Assembly (NCBI GenBank): GCA_902363375.1
Contig: CABIZX010000001.1
Coordinates: 124,001-188,000, forward strand
DNA from: Clostridiaceae bacterium
GTDB lineage: Bacteria > Bacillota > Clostridia > Clostridiales > Clostridiaceae
Reading direction: 5' to 3'
Length of the DNA stretch: 64,000 nt
The notes beneath the pieces were generated by a model, which was given only the letters and a program-made list of their open reading frames with translations, was not told the origin of the DNA and searched no databases. Both the position numbers and the translations under genes were made by a program. Each line of letters opens with the position of its first letter. Within the stretch, counting starts at the first letter, position 1. Of this stretch, positions 8,824 through 17,269 are shown one piece after another.

Positions 8824-9801
8824 ATGGGAAATGAATTAAATGTAATTATATTAATGCCTATGGAAGAAACACAAAAAAGCGAGCTAATGTCAGTAGCCCC
8901 TGGATCTAACTTTATATTTGCTTCAGCTAAAGAAATAAATAAACCGACTCTTGAATCAGCTCAGATAATTATTGGTAATCCACCAGTAGATATGGTTAAA
9001 GGGTGTAAAAATTTAAAATGGATACAGCTAAATAGTGCAGGAGCAGATATGTTTGTTAAAGAAGGAGTACTACCAGAAGGGGTAAAGCTTACTAATGCAA
9101 CAGGAGCGTATGGAATCGCTATATCAGAACATATGATAGGAGTTTTACTATCTATATATAAAAAATTATATCTTTATAGAGATAATCAAAATAACAACCT
9201 TTGGAAGGATGAAGGTGAAGTTAAATCTATTTATGGATGTACTGCTTTGATTATAGGACTTGGAGATATTGGAGGAGAATTTGCTAAGAGAGTTAAAGCT
9301 TTAGGTGGATATACTATAGGAGTGAGAAGAAGGGATACTAATAAGCCAGAGTACTTAGATGAATTATATCTAATGGATAAAATTGATGAACTATTACCAA
9401 GAGCTGATGTGGTAGCACTAAGTTTGCCAGGAACTAAGGAAACTTATAAATTATTTTCTAAAGAAAGAATTTCTAAGATGAAAAAAGATGCCGTACTTTT
9501 AAATGTAGGCAGGGGCACTGCTATAGATACAGAAGCTCTGTGTGATGCTTTAGAAGAAGGAAGACTTTTAGGGGCGGCCTTAGATGTAACAGATCCTGAA
9601 CCATTACCAGAGAATCATAGAATTTGGAATATAAAAAATGCTATAATTACACCTCATATTTCTGGAGACTATCATCTAAAGGAAACCCATGAACGTATAG
9701 TTAGGATTGCTATTCATAATTTTGAGTGTTATATAAAGGGAAAAGAACTTAAAAATATAGTAGATTTTTCTACAGGATATAGAGATTTAAAAACTAAGTA
9801 G
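8824..9801 (+). CDS. D-2-hydroxyacid dehydrogenase
   Basis: 325 aa. NAD-binding Rossmann motif GLGDIGGEFAKR begins near residue 147. The catalytic triad positions are visible: Arg in NVGRGTAID, Glu in DVTDPEPLPENH, and His in ITPHISGDYH. This places it with the D-isomer-specific 2-hydroxyacid dehydrogenases, reducing 2-oxoacids with NAD(P)H. The exact acid is not deducible. Preceded by AGGAGTG. It lies 37 bp after the Tet-like GTPase and 41 bp before the AlaX gene, so a loose operon is possible. Confidence 0.88.
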   Translation: MGNELNVIILMPMEETQKSELMSVAPGSNFIFASAKEINKPTLESAQIIIGNPPVDMVKGCKNLKWIQLNSAGADMFVKEGVLPEGVKLTNATGAYGIAISEHMIGVLLSIYKKLYLYRDNQNNNLWKDEGEVKSIYGCTALIIGLGDIGGEFAKRVKALGGYTIGVRRRDTNKPEYLDELYLMDKIDELLPRADVVALSLPGTKETYKLFSKERISKMKKDAVLLNVGRGTAIDTEALCDALEEGRLLGAALDVTDPEPLPENHRIWNIKNAIITPHISGDYHLKETHERIVRIAIHNFECYIKGKELKNIVDFSTGYRDLKTK

Positions 9802-9842
9802 GATTAAAATTTATTTATACAGTAGATAAGGAGAGAGATACA

Positions 9843-11039
9843 ATGGAAAAACTTTATTATAAAGATCAATACATGAAGGAGTTTGTAGCTGAATTAGAAA
9901 AAGTTGAAGAGCGAGATGGAAAGTTTCATGTAGTCTTAGATAAGACAGCCTTCTTCCCTGGTGGAGGAGGTCAGTTTTGTGATTTAGGAATCATAGAAAA
10001 TGAGCCTGTTTTAGATGTATATGAAGAGGATGGGATCATATATCATGTTCTGAATAAGAAACCTATAAAACTTCATAAGTTGAAGTGTTATATAGATTGG
10101 GAAAGAAGAAGAGATGGAATGGATCAACATCTTGGTCAACATGTTCTTTCAGGGTGCTTTTATAAGATGTTTAATGCAAATACAGTAGGATTTCATATGG
10201 GAAAGGAAATATGTACTGTAGATATTGAGGGAATATTACAAGAAGAAAGAATAAGAGAGGCTGAAGTAGCTGCAAACTTAATTATAGGAGATAACCTTAA
10301 GGTGGAGTTCCTAGTACCTGATAAAAAGGAACTAAAGAAGATGGGGTTAAGGAGAGCTTTACCTAATACTAATGAAGAAATAAGAGTTGTTAAAATTGAA
10401 GATTTAGATATTAATGCTTGTTGTGGTGTACACCCAAGTTCCACCTTAGAGCTTAGAATGATTAAAATTAGAAGATGGGAAAAGCATAAAGGGGCAACTA
10501 GAATAGAATATGTAGCAGGAAAAAGAGCCGTTGAGGATTCCTTTAAAAAGGATAGATTTACTACAAGTGTATGTAGATATCTAAATGCCAGTGAAGATGA
10601 AGCTATAAATGGAATTAAAAATATGAATGAAAGACTTAAAGAAGCTTTAGATAAAAATAAGAAATTAAGCGAAGAAGTAGCTGCATATGAAGTAAAAACT
10701 ATGATAGAAGATGGAGAACAAATTGGTAGTGTATCTGTAGTTAAGAAAATATATGATAATGAAGATATAAAGTATGTTAATAAGGTTATTTCAAAAATTA
10801 TAGAAAATAACAATACTATAGCGTTGATGGCAGTAAAAAATGGTGAAAGGGCAAATCTTATATTCGCTGCATCAAAGGACTTTAAAGGAATATCTATGAA
10901 TGAGCTTTTAAAAGATGCAATTACATTGATTGATGGTAAAGGTGGGGGAAGTACTCATCAAGCTCAAGGTGGAGGAAAGAACAATAGCAATCTAGAAGGG
11001 TCACTAGAGTATGCTATAAACAAAATAAAGAATAAGTAG
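9843..11039 (+). CDS. alanyl-tRNA editing protein (AlaX-L type)
   Basis: 398 aa. N-terminal beta-barrel (TAFFPGGGGQFCDLG), then the editing-site zinc motif HLGQH at about residue 98 (QHLGQHVLSGCF) and CCGVHPSST near 195; these His/Cys residues bind the metal that hydrolyses Ser-tRNA(Ala). The C-terminal half ends in a DHHA1 domain (GKGGGSTHQAQGGG), so it is the long form. It corrects mischarged tRNA in the cytosol, acting outside AlaRS. Good GGAGAG site upstream. The tandem hairpin array begins about 30 bp after its stop. Confidence 0.9.
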   Translation: MEKLYYKDQYMKEFVAELEKVEERDGKFHVVLDKTAFFPGGGGQFCDLGIIENEPVLDVYEEDGIIYHVLNKKPIKLHKLKCYIDWERRRDGMDQHLGQHVLSGCFYKMFNANTVGFHMGKEICTVDIEGILQEERIREAEVAANLIIGDNLKVEFLVPDKKELKKMGLRRALPNTNEEIRVVKIEDLDINACCGVHPSSTLELRMIKIRRWEKHKGATRIEYVAGKRAVEDSFKKDRFTTSVCRYLNASEDEAINGIKNMNERLKEALDKNKKLSEEVAAYEVKTMIEDGEQIGSVSVVKKIYDNEDIKYVNKVISKIIENNNTIALMAVKNGERANLIFAASKDFKGISMNELLKDAITLIDGKGGGSTHQAQGGGKNNSNLEGSLEYAINKIKNK

Positions 11040-11071
11040 TATAAAGTAGAACGCTAGAATAAAACTTAATA

Positions 11072-11345
11072 TTAAGTAATGTTAAAAGGTTTAACATTAA
11101 GAAATGTTAAAGGATTTAACAGTAAGAAATGTTAAAGGGTTTAACATTAAGAAATGTTAAAGGGTTTAACATTAAGAAATGTTAAGGGATTTAACATTAA
11201 GAAATGTTAAAGGGTTTAACATTAAGAAATGTTAAGGGATTTAACATTAAGAAATGTTAAGGGATTTAACATTAAGAAATGTTAAGGGATTTAACATTAA
11301 GAAATGTTAAGGGATTTAACATTAAGAAATGTTAACATTTCTTAA
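11072..11345. repeat. 25-bp tandem hairpin array (10 full copies + palindromic end)
   Basis: Ten head-to-tail 25-bp units start at 11072, 11097, 11122, 11147, 11172, 11197, 11222, 11247, 11272 and 11297. A final 24-bp partial copy follows at 11322-11345. Each unit holds AATGTTAA(A/G)GG(G/A)TTTAACATT-type arms (AATGTTAAA, GGG, TTTAACATT in the best copies), so every unit can form a small hairpin, and adjacent units can also pair as TTAACATT with AATGTTAA. The last copy is a perfect palindrome with half TTAAGAAATGTT. Units differ only at a few bases, so expansion is recent or maintained. Confidence 0.95.
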
Positions 11346-11367
11346 TTTATTACATAATATATACCTA

Positions 11368-11373
11368 TATAAT
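11368..11373 (+). promoter_or_regulatory. possible -10 of the L,D-transpeptidase gene
   Basis: TATAAT lies 17 bases before ATG 11391 and just after the repeat array. The -35 position has only weak similarity. The array would sit immediately upstream of this promoter. Confidence 0.4.
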
Positions 11374-11390
11374 ATTATGGTGGAGTAATT

Positions 11391-11900
11391 ATGAATTATG
11401 TAAAAAGCACATTGAGATTAGTTAGAGGGAAATTAAGCTCGGTAAATATGAGATTTAAGGGTACTTATAGAAGTGACTATGGTACAATGGTTACTCAAAA
11501 AGTAAACTCAAAAGGACTTAAAAGTGATACTGAATACTTAATATATGTAGAACTTAATAAGTTTATGACCAATGTATTTAAAAGAAGTGGTAATCAGTGG
11601 TCCTTAGTAAAATCTTATTTATGCTCAATAGGAAAGCCCTCAACACCAACTATAAAGGGAACATTTAAAGTAGGTATAAAGGGCCTATACTTTGGAGTAG
11701 AGCATGGATATAAGTGTTATTATTATACACAAATTAAGGGAGAGTATCTATTTCACTCTATTATATATAATTTAGATGGAACGGTGCGAGATGGAAGATT
11801 AGGTATGAGGATTTCTAATGGATGTATAAGGCTTGCCAAGGAGAATGCTAAATGGATATATGATAATGTTCCTAAAGGAAGTACTATTTATATTGAATAG
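11391..11900 (+). CDS. L,D-transpeptidase (YkuD) catalytic domain protein
   Basis: 169 aa. YkuD motif: His122 in FHSIIYNLDG and catalytic Cys145 in SNGCIRL, with the conserved CSIGKPSTPTIKGTF strand. Such enzymes make 3-3 crosslinks in peptidoglycan outside the membrane. Unusually, I see no signal peptide, membrane anchor or peptidoglycan-binding domain: the first 45 residues are basic and polar. Start is supported by GGTGGAG six bases before ATG 11391. Either it leaves by another route, is exported with a partner, or is a truncated descendant of a larger exported enzyme. The repeat array lies directly upstream. Confidence 0.85.
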   Translation: MNYVKSTLRLVRGKLSSVNMRFKGTYRSDYGTMVTQKVNSKGLKSDTEYLIYVELNKFMTNVFKRSGNQWSLVKSYLCSIGKPSTPTIKGTFKVGIKGLYFGVEHGYKCYYYTQIKGEYLFHSIIYNLDGTVRDGRLGMRISNGCIRLAKENAKWIYDNVPKGSTIYIE

Positions 11901-11909
11901 AGAAATTTT

Positions 11910-11950
11910 AAGCTAGGTTATTAAATTTATTTTAAGACCTAGCTTTTTAT
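11910..11950 (+). terminator. rho-independent terminator
   Basis: An AAGCTAGGT / ACCTAGCTT stem (11910-11918 and 11937-11945) with a T run. Confidence 0.8.
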
Positions 11951-11992
11951 TTATAAAACACTAGAAATGTTTATTTAAATTACAATATTATC

Positions 11993-12041
11993 TTGAAGAT
12001 TTGTTATAACTGTTATATTATATATATAACAGTTATAACAA
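11993..12041 (+). promoter_or_regulatory. promoter covered by an 18-bp inverted repeat (YtrA-type operator)
   Basis: Arms TTGTTATAACTGTTATAT (12001-12018) and its exact complement (12024-12041) are separated by 5 bp. A -35 TTGAAG (11993-11998) and -10 TATTAT (12016-12021), 17 bp apart, lie under the left arm. The operon encodes a GntR/YtrA-type repressor, so this is probably its binding site. Confidence 0.65.
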
Positions 12042-12058
12042 ATAAGGTGGTAGGTAAA

Positions 12059-12772
12059 ATGTTAAAAATAAATAATTTTTCAAAGTCTTATAGTAATAGT
12101 AAAAAGGCAGTAGATAATATATCTCTTGAAGTGAAACCAGGAGAAATATTTGGGTTTATTGGCCATAATGGAGCTGGTAAAACTACTACGATTAAAGCTG
12201 TAGTAGGGATCTTAGATTTTGAAGAAGGGGAAATCTTAATAAATGGAAAATCTATAAAAGCAAGTCCTATAGAATGTAAGAAGGAGATAGCATATATTCC
12301 TGACAATCCAGATTTATATGACGCTTTAACTGGCATTCAATATTTAAATTTTATAGGGGATATTTTTAGGGTATCAAAAGAAGAAAAAGAGTTACTGATA
12401 AGAAAATATAGTGAAGCCTTTGAACTAACAAAGTCTTTAGGAGATTTAATTTCATCTTACTCTCACGGTATGAAACAAAAACTTGCTCTTATATCAGCCC
12501 TTATTCATAGACCTAAATTATTAATTCTAGATGAACCTTTTGTAGGTTTAGATCCTAAGGCATCTCATATTTTAAAAGGGTTCATGAAGGAATTATGCAA
12601 TGAAGGAGGAGCTATATTTTTCTCTACTCACGTACTAGAAGTGGCAGAAAAATTATGTGATAAAATAGCTATCATTAAAGGCGGTAAGATAGTAGCATCA
12701 GGAGACACTAATACAGTTAAGGGTGATGGTAGTTTAGAAGAAATATTTATGGAGTTGATTGACAATGAGTAA
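12059..12772 (+). CDS. ABC transporter ATP-binding protein
   Basis: 237 aa. Walker A GHNGAGKTT (about residues 37-45), signature SYSHGMKQKLAL, Walker B LLILDEP, switch His in STHVLE. Start: ATG 12059 after AAGGTGG at 12044-12050; the open frame extends further upstream, but through the operator. It energises the permease in the next gene, with which it overlaps by 8 bp. Exporters with a YtrA-type GntR repressor are commonly induced by cell-wall-active peptides, so an efflux or envelope-stress role is likely; substrate unproven. Confidence 0.9.
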   Translation: MLKINNFSKSYSNSKKAVDNISLEVKPGEIFGFIGHNGAGKTTTIKAVVGILDFEEGEILINGKSIKASPIECKKEIAYIPDNPDLYDALTGIQYLNFIGDIFRVSKEEKELLIRKYSEAFELTKSLGDLISSYSHGMKQKLALISALIHRPKLLILDEPFVGLDPKASHILKGFMKELCNEGGAIFFSTHVLEVAEKLCDKIAIIKGGKIVASGDTNTVKGDGSLEEIFMELIDNE

Positions 12773-14411
12773 TTTAAAAATACTATTAAAAAATAGTGTT
12801 ATGAATAATTATGGAGTAAATAAGTTTATAAAAGAAGAATCAAAGAATGAAAGAATAAAAAATATATCAATATTTATGTCAATACTAATAGCAATATTTT
12901 CTATAGGGTTATTAATTGTTATGTATTCCTTAGCCATAGCAGAGCAATTAGGACAGTATGGGTATTTAAATCTAATTTTAATGAGTGCTATGGTGCTTAG
13001 TACTATGTTTTCATTTTTTACTTCTGTATATAAGGCTCAAGGAGTTCTCTTTTCTTCAAGGGATTTTGAAACACTGATGAGCCTACCAATAAAGCCTAGT
13101 ATAATATTGGCTAGTAAGATGATAGAATTGTTATTATTAAATTACTTGTTTGTAGCCCTAGTAACAATTCCACCATCTATAGTTTATTTTATGAAATCTG
13201 ATGTAAGTATATTATTTTTTATTTATTTGTTAATAGGTATAGTTTTTATTCCCCTTATACCTATAGTTATGGCAGCTGTTGTAGCTTTTGCCCTTAGCTA
13301 TATTTCTTCAAAAATGAAGCACAAGGCTTTAATTTTGAATATAGGAACTTTGGTAGTTGTAGTCATAGTTATGATAGGCTCATTTAAGATGGATAAAATT
13401 ATAAATATAGTTATAGCAAATAGTGCATCTATAATTGAAGGTATAAAAAATGTTTATCCACCATCCTATTATTTCACTGATGCTTTATCTAATTTAAATT
13501 TGCTATCTATGGCTAAATTTATTTTATGGTCTATAATTCCATTTGTATTATTTTTAATAATTTTTGGAAAAAGCTTTAAATCAATAAACCTAAGATTAGG
13601 AGAAACTTTTAAAAAATCTAATTATAAGTTGACAGCTTTAAAAAATAATACATTAAGGGGAGCATTAATAACGAAGGAATTTAAAAGATATTTTTCATCT
13701 TCAGTGTATGTAACTAATACCATAATAGGTATAGTTTTAGTTACAGTAGCTGCTGTGGCTTGCTTAATTATGGGTGGAGATTTTATGCTAGATCAGATGG
13801 CTCAATCAAGTGATGCAGACCTTCGCTTAATAGCACCACTACTAAAACAGGTAATGCAATTTGCACCAATAATAATATTATCCTTCGGAGTTGGACTAAC
13901 GTGCACTACAGGTTCATCTATATCCTTGGAAGGAAAGAATTTATGGATTTTAAAATCATCGCCTATAGAGATAAAGGATATATTTATAAGTAAAATAGCT
14001 GTTAATATTCTTTTATTAGTGCCTGCAATAATTATTGATGCAATTATGCTTTCCATAGCCTTTGATTTAACTTTAATAAATTTTATATGGACTATATTGA
14101 TTCCAACGTTACTTGCTATTTTAATATCAATTGGAGGCTTATTTATTAATCTATGTTTTCCGAAGCTAGATTGGACTTCAGAAGTACAAGTAGTAAAACA
14201 AAGTTTAAGCTCTATGATAAGTATATTAATGGGGGCTGCCTTGGTAGCTGCAATGATTTTTATAACCATAGGAATCAATAAGCTGTTTGCTATCACAAGC
14301 ATTAATTTATACTTAGGAGCTATAACGCTCTTACTAATTCTTTTGATATTATTAGTATATACATTATTAAAAACTAAGGGAGAGAAGCTGTTTAATAAAT
14401 TAAGTAGCTAA
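12765..14411 (+). CDS. ABC transporter permease
   Basis: 548 aa with about 12 hydrophobic segments and a polar cytosolic loop near residue 290. It looks like a fused ABC-2-like exporter permease rather than an importer. ATG 12765 lies within the end of the ATPase gene, after GGAG at 12751; a TTG two codons earlier is possible. It would form the membrane pore with the ATPase, both regulated by the downstream GntR protein. Substrate unknown. Confidence 0.8.
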   Translation: MSNLKILLKNSVMNNYGVNKFIKEESKNERIKNISIFMSILIAIFSIGLLIVMYSLAIAEQLGQYGYLNLILMSAMVLSTMFSFFTSVYKAQGVLFSSRDFETLMSLPIKPSIILASKMIELLLLNYLFVALVTIPPSIVYFMKSDVSILFFIYLLIGIVFIPLIPIVMAAVVAFALSYISSKMKHKALILNIGTLVVVVIVMIGSFKMDKIINIVIANSASIIEGIKNVYPPSYYFTDALSNLNLLSMAKFILWSIIPFVLFLIIFGKSFKSINLRLGETFKKSNYKLTALKNNTLRGALITKEFKRYFSSSVYVTNTIIGIVLVTVAAVACLIMGGDFMLDQMAQSSDADLRLIAPLLKQVMQFAPIIILSFGVGLTCTTGSSISLEGKNLWILKSSPIEIKDIFISKIAVNILLLVPAIIIDAIMLSIAFDLTLINFIWTILIPTLLAILISIGGLFINLCFPKLDWTSEVQVVKQSLSSMISILMGAALVAAMIFITIGINKLFAITSINLYLGAITLLLILLILLVYTLLKTKGEKLFNKLSS

Positions 14412-14426
14412 ATAGGAGATGAGGTT

Positions 14427-14813
14427 TTGATTTTAAAAATAGATTTTGATTCTGAAATACCAATATATATGCAGATTAAAAATCAGGTTGTAGAAGGAAT
14501 AGCTAGAGGTGAGCTTGAAGAAGGGGAAGAATTGCCATCTGTTAGAGGACTAGCTGATGATATTGGAGTAAACATGCATACTGTAAATAAAGCATATTCT
14601 CTTTTAAAAGATGATGGCTATATTAAAATAGATAGAAGAAAGGGAGCTTTTATATCTCTTAACTTGAGAAATTCAGATGAAGGATTTAAAGAAAACTTTA
14701 ATTATGAATTAGAGTATTATATGGCAGAATGTTTTAATAGAGGAATAAGTAAAGAAGATATAAAGTTATATATTGATACTATTTTTAGTAGTTTTAAGAA
14801 GGAGGATAGCTAA
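14427..14813 (+). CDS. GntR family regulator, YtrA type
   Basis: 128 aa: an N-terminal winged helix (IPIYMQIKNQVVEGIARGEL, then LPSVRGLADDIGVNMHTVNKAYSLL) and only a short dimerisation tail, typical of the YtrA subgroup. TTG start at 14427, with GGAGATGAGG just upstream. It is co-directional with the ABC genes and most likely represses their shared promoter at the 12001-12041 inverted repeat. Confidence 0.88.
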   Translation: MILKIDFDSEIPIYMQIKNQVVEGIARGELEEGEELPSVRGLADDIGVNMHTVNKAYSLLKDDGYIKIDRRKGAFISLNLRNSDEGFKENFNYELEYYMAECFNRGISKEDIKLYIDTIFSSFKKEDS

Positions 14814-14814
14814 T

Positions 14815-15945
14815 ATGGATAAATGGTTATTCTTGATTGTTATGAATTCAATGATTTTAATTCTATTTTTAATTAGCTATTTTGTGAATAATACCTCTAA
14901 TAGTGGAATTTTCTTTGGAGTTAGATTTCCCAAGGAATATCAAGATGAAAAAGAATTAAAAGACTTGGAAAGAGCTTATAGAAAGATTATATCAATTATA
15001 TTCTTAGGACTTTTTATAGGAATAAATATTCTATTTTTTAATCTTAATAATTATAATGAAGATACATTAGGGATAATAATGACAGTAGCTATTATAGGAG
15101 GGTTAGTTATAAGTTTCTTAATATATATACCCTATTATAAAAAAGCTAAAATGTTAAAAAAGGATAGAAATTGGACCTATACTAAAAGGAATGTGGTAGT
15201 TGTAGATACTACATTAAGAAGACCTAAAAAGAATGAAAAAATAAAGCCCCTGGATTTCAAATGGTTTTTACTTTTATTTATCTTTCCAATAGTAACTATT
15301 GGATTAACCATGTATAAATACGGCGATTTGCCTGCTGTAATGGAAATACCTTATACTAGCTTTGGAGAATTTAATAAAAATACATTAAGGGGATTTCTTA
15401 TACTATATCAATTTCCTATAACACAAATTTTCTTAGCTGCATTATTATATGGAGTTAATAAAATAATTGTTATTTCCAAGGTGGATTTAAATAGTGGAAG
15501 TATTGAAAAAGCAGTTATTAGAAAGAAAAAGTTTAAAAAGATAGGATCAATCTTAATACTGGTAATGGCACTTCAGACTCTTATTTTATTTTCATTAATC
15601 CAAGGATCTATATTATTTAACTTTGACCCAATGATAATTAATTATATATTTATGATAATTTTGATGATAACTATAATTATATTTATAATTGTATTTATAA
15701 AAGTTGGTCAAGGTGGAAGAAACATAGAGACAAAAGATGAAAAAGATGAGTTATATAAAGATGACGATGATAAGTGGATATTAGGAAGTATATATTACAA
15801 TAAAAATGATCCAGCTTGGATGATAGAGAAAAGATTAGGAGTAGGCTGGACATTAAACTTTGCACACCCTAAGTCGTGGATAGCAATGGGAGGGCTTATA
15901 ATATTTATAATAGGCACTATAGTTATGTCCTTATTACTTGAATAA
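14815..15945 (+). CDS. DUF5808-type membrane protein
   Basis: 376 aa, about 7 hydrophobic segments. N-terminal FFGVRFPKEYQDEKELKDL and the C-terminal block WILGSIYYNKNDPAW with GVGWTLNFAHPKSW match the DUF5808 domain; the middle (DLPAVMEIPYTSFGEF) resembles DUF1648. These proteins often accompany YtrA-type GntR regulators and are of unknown function. ATG 14815 follows AAGGAGG by 9 bases and lies 1 base after the GntR stop. It is the last gene of the unit, ahead of a bidirectional terminator. Confidence 0.78.
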   Translation: MDKWLFLIVMNSMILILFLISYFVNNTSNSGIFFGVRFPKEYQDEKELKDLERAYRKIISIIFLGLFIGINILFFNLNNYNEDTLGIIMTVAIIGGLVISFLIYIPYYKKAKMLKKDRNWTYTKRNVVVVDTTLRRPKKNEKIKPLDFKWFLLLFIFPIVTIGLTMYKYGDLPAVMEIPYTSFGEFNKNTLRGFLILYQFPITQIFLAALLYGVNKIIVISKVDLNSGSIEKAVIRKKKFKKIGSILILVMALQTLILFSLIQGSILFNFDPMIINYIFMIILMITIIIFIIVFIKVGQGGRNIETKDEKDELYKDDDDKWILGSIYYNKNDPAWMIEKRLGVGWTLNFAHPKSWIAMGGLIIFIIGTIVMSLLLE

Positions 15946-16007
15946 AAGAATTAAAACTTGAAATGATACAGGTGAATCTTAAAATACTACTTAAGTACAA
16001 TCGTAAT

Positions 16008-16092
16008 AAAGGAGTTACTAAATTATCAAATTTAAGCTTAAACTTAATTAGGTTAAAGTTTAGCTTAGAATGTAATAGTAACTCCTTAACTT
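16008..16092. terminator. bidirectional terminator with nested hairpin
   Basis: Outer stem AAAGGAGTTACTA (16008-16020) with TAGTAACTCCTT (16076-16087); the loop contains a second inverted repeat (TTAAGCT and AAACTT with AAGTTTAGCTTA). It lies between convergent genes, with U-rich sequence on both sides. Confidence 0.75.
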
Positions 16093-16093
16093 T

Positions 16094-16642
16094 TTATATT
16101 TTATCCGTATTATACTGTAAGTATAAGTTATCTAAATCTTCTTTTTTCATAAACCTTTCAACTAAATATCCCATAATTATTACTCCAGGCAAATCAATTA
16201 TTAACCTTGCTAGGGTAAAGGTATAGCCTATAGCTGAAATTTCGAAGAGTAAGGTAGAAATTTTGGTAACACACCAAGCATTCATAAAAATAATGATATT
16301 ACTAAATTTGACGCCTTTTTTTATAAGCATTGCAGTAAATGGAAATGCAGCATACATAGGACCAGCAGCTATAGAGCCAATAAGAATAGTAATTGCAACT
16401 CCGGTAATTCCAGAATCCTTTCCCATATACTTCATTAAGGCTTCCCTTGGAATCCATACATCTATAAGACCTAGAAGAATCATAATAGGTGGTAGTACAG
16501 ATAGCATTTGCATAAAACTAGATTTCGCGCTAGCAAAACTTTTAAATCCTAAATCAAAATTAAAAATAAATAACGAAATAAGAATTAATGAGGCTATAAT
16601 AAAAAAAGAATATCTCTTTAAAACTTTAGTTAGTTTATTCAT
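16094..16642 (-). CDS. permease, UPF0718/ArsP-like half protein (second of pair)
   Basis: 182 aa with about five membrane segments. The repeated gate-like motif GSIAAGPMYAAFPFTAMLIK (a span break with small residues) resembles one half of UPF0718/ArsP_1 permeases. The start overlaps the end of the next upstream gene by 4 bp, so both halves are translated as a pair. ArsP-like permeases export metalloid species, but here the substrate is unknown. It could also be called a nucleoside-recognition-like permease. Confidence 0.7.
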   Translation of the reverse strand: MNKLTKVLKRYSFFIIASLILISLFIFNFDLGFKSFASAKSSFMQMLSVLPPIMILLGLIDVWIPREALMKYMGKDSGITGVAITILIGSIAAGPMYAAFPFTAMLIKKGVKFSNIIIFMNAWCVTKISTLLFEISAIGYTFTLARLIIDLPGVIIMGYLVERFMKKEDLDNLYLQYNTDKI

Positions 16643-17124
16643 AATAGGGTCACCACCTTTTCAATAAAGAAAGCTACTATAAAAGCAAAGAGAAATGCTA
16701 TAAAGTTTCTAAGAAAGGCAGCTTTTTTACCTATATATTTTGATTCTAGGCTATAAGTCATAATACCAACCATGGTAAGGGTAGAGATTAAGGCTCCTAC
16801 TTGCGGATAACCAGCCCCACTTTGAAGTAGGGTATTTCCTAAAGAAAAGGCTACAAAGGTAGGCATCATAGTTATGGAACCCATAATGGCAGAAATAACA
16901 ACACCTAAGGAACCGGAATTTGAACCAATTAATTTAGATATGGTATTAGCATCAACTATAGCCAGTACTATGCCTACAGTGATAATGATGCCTAGGAATT
17001 GAGGCATTATATTTTCAAAGGATTTAAGGGATATTTTAAGAGCTTTAATAGTTTTCTTTTTATCTTTAATTAAAGAAAGAAAGAGTAGTACTAAAGCTAA
17101 AGTGTATAAAATAAAACCAGTCAT
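16639..17124 (-). CDS. permease, UPF0718/ArsP-like half protein (first of pair)
   Basis: 161 aa, about five membrane spans, with GSITMMPTFVAFSLGNTLL resembling the GSIAAGPMYAAFPF motif of its partner. The two are therefore probably internal repeats of one permease family, encoded as separate halves. It is transcribed first. A palindrome, TTAGGTTACCTAA, follows the likely -10 box upstream. Hydrophobic from the N-terminus; no domain beyond the permease fold. Confidence 0.7.
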   Translation of the reverse strand: MTGFILYTLALVLLFLSLIKDKKKTIKALKISLKSFENIMPQFLGIIITVGIVLAIVDANTISKLIGSNSGSLGVVISAIMGSITMMPTFVAFSLGNTLLQSGAGYPQVGALISTLTMVGIMTYSLESKYIGKKAAFLRNFIAFLFAFIVAFFIEKVVTLL

Positions 17125-17173
17125 AACATCACTTCCAATAAGTCTATAAAATATATTATGCTATTTAAAATAT

Positions 17174-17191
17174 TTAGGTTACCTAATTATA
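17174..17191 (-). promoter_or_regulatory. palindromic operator next to -10 of the permease pair
   Basis: On the minus strand TATAAT (17191-17186) is followed directly by the palindrome TTAGGTAACCTAA (17186-17174). A factor there would block transcription. The -35 is weak. Confidence 0.5.
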
Positions 17192-17269
17192 TCATATTTA
17201 CATTAAGTTGGGAGATGCAATAAATCTAAAAAGAAAAAATAAATTATACAAATAAGGAAGGAAGAGATT

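Noticed and set aside
10193..10813. Long minus-strand open frame
   Set aside because: It is antisense to the AlaX-type gene, which has clear motifs; a shadow frame of AT-rich coding sequence.
11072..11345. CRISPR array
   Set aside because: The 25-bp units are directly adjacent with no variable spacers, and no cas gene is present.
15963..16226. Plus-strand ORF in the hairpin region after the DUF5808 gene
   Set aside because: It has no ribosome binding site and runs through the terminator and antisense to the permease gene.
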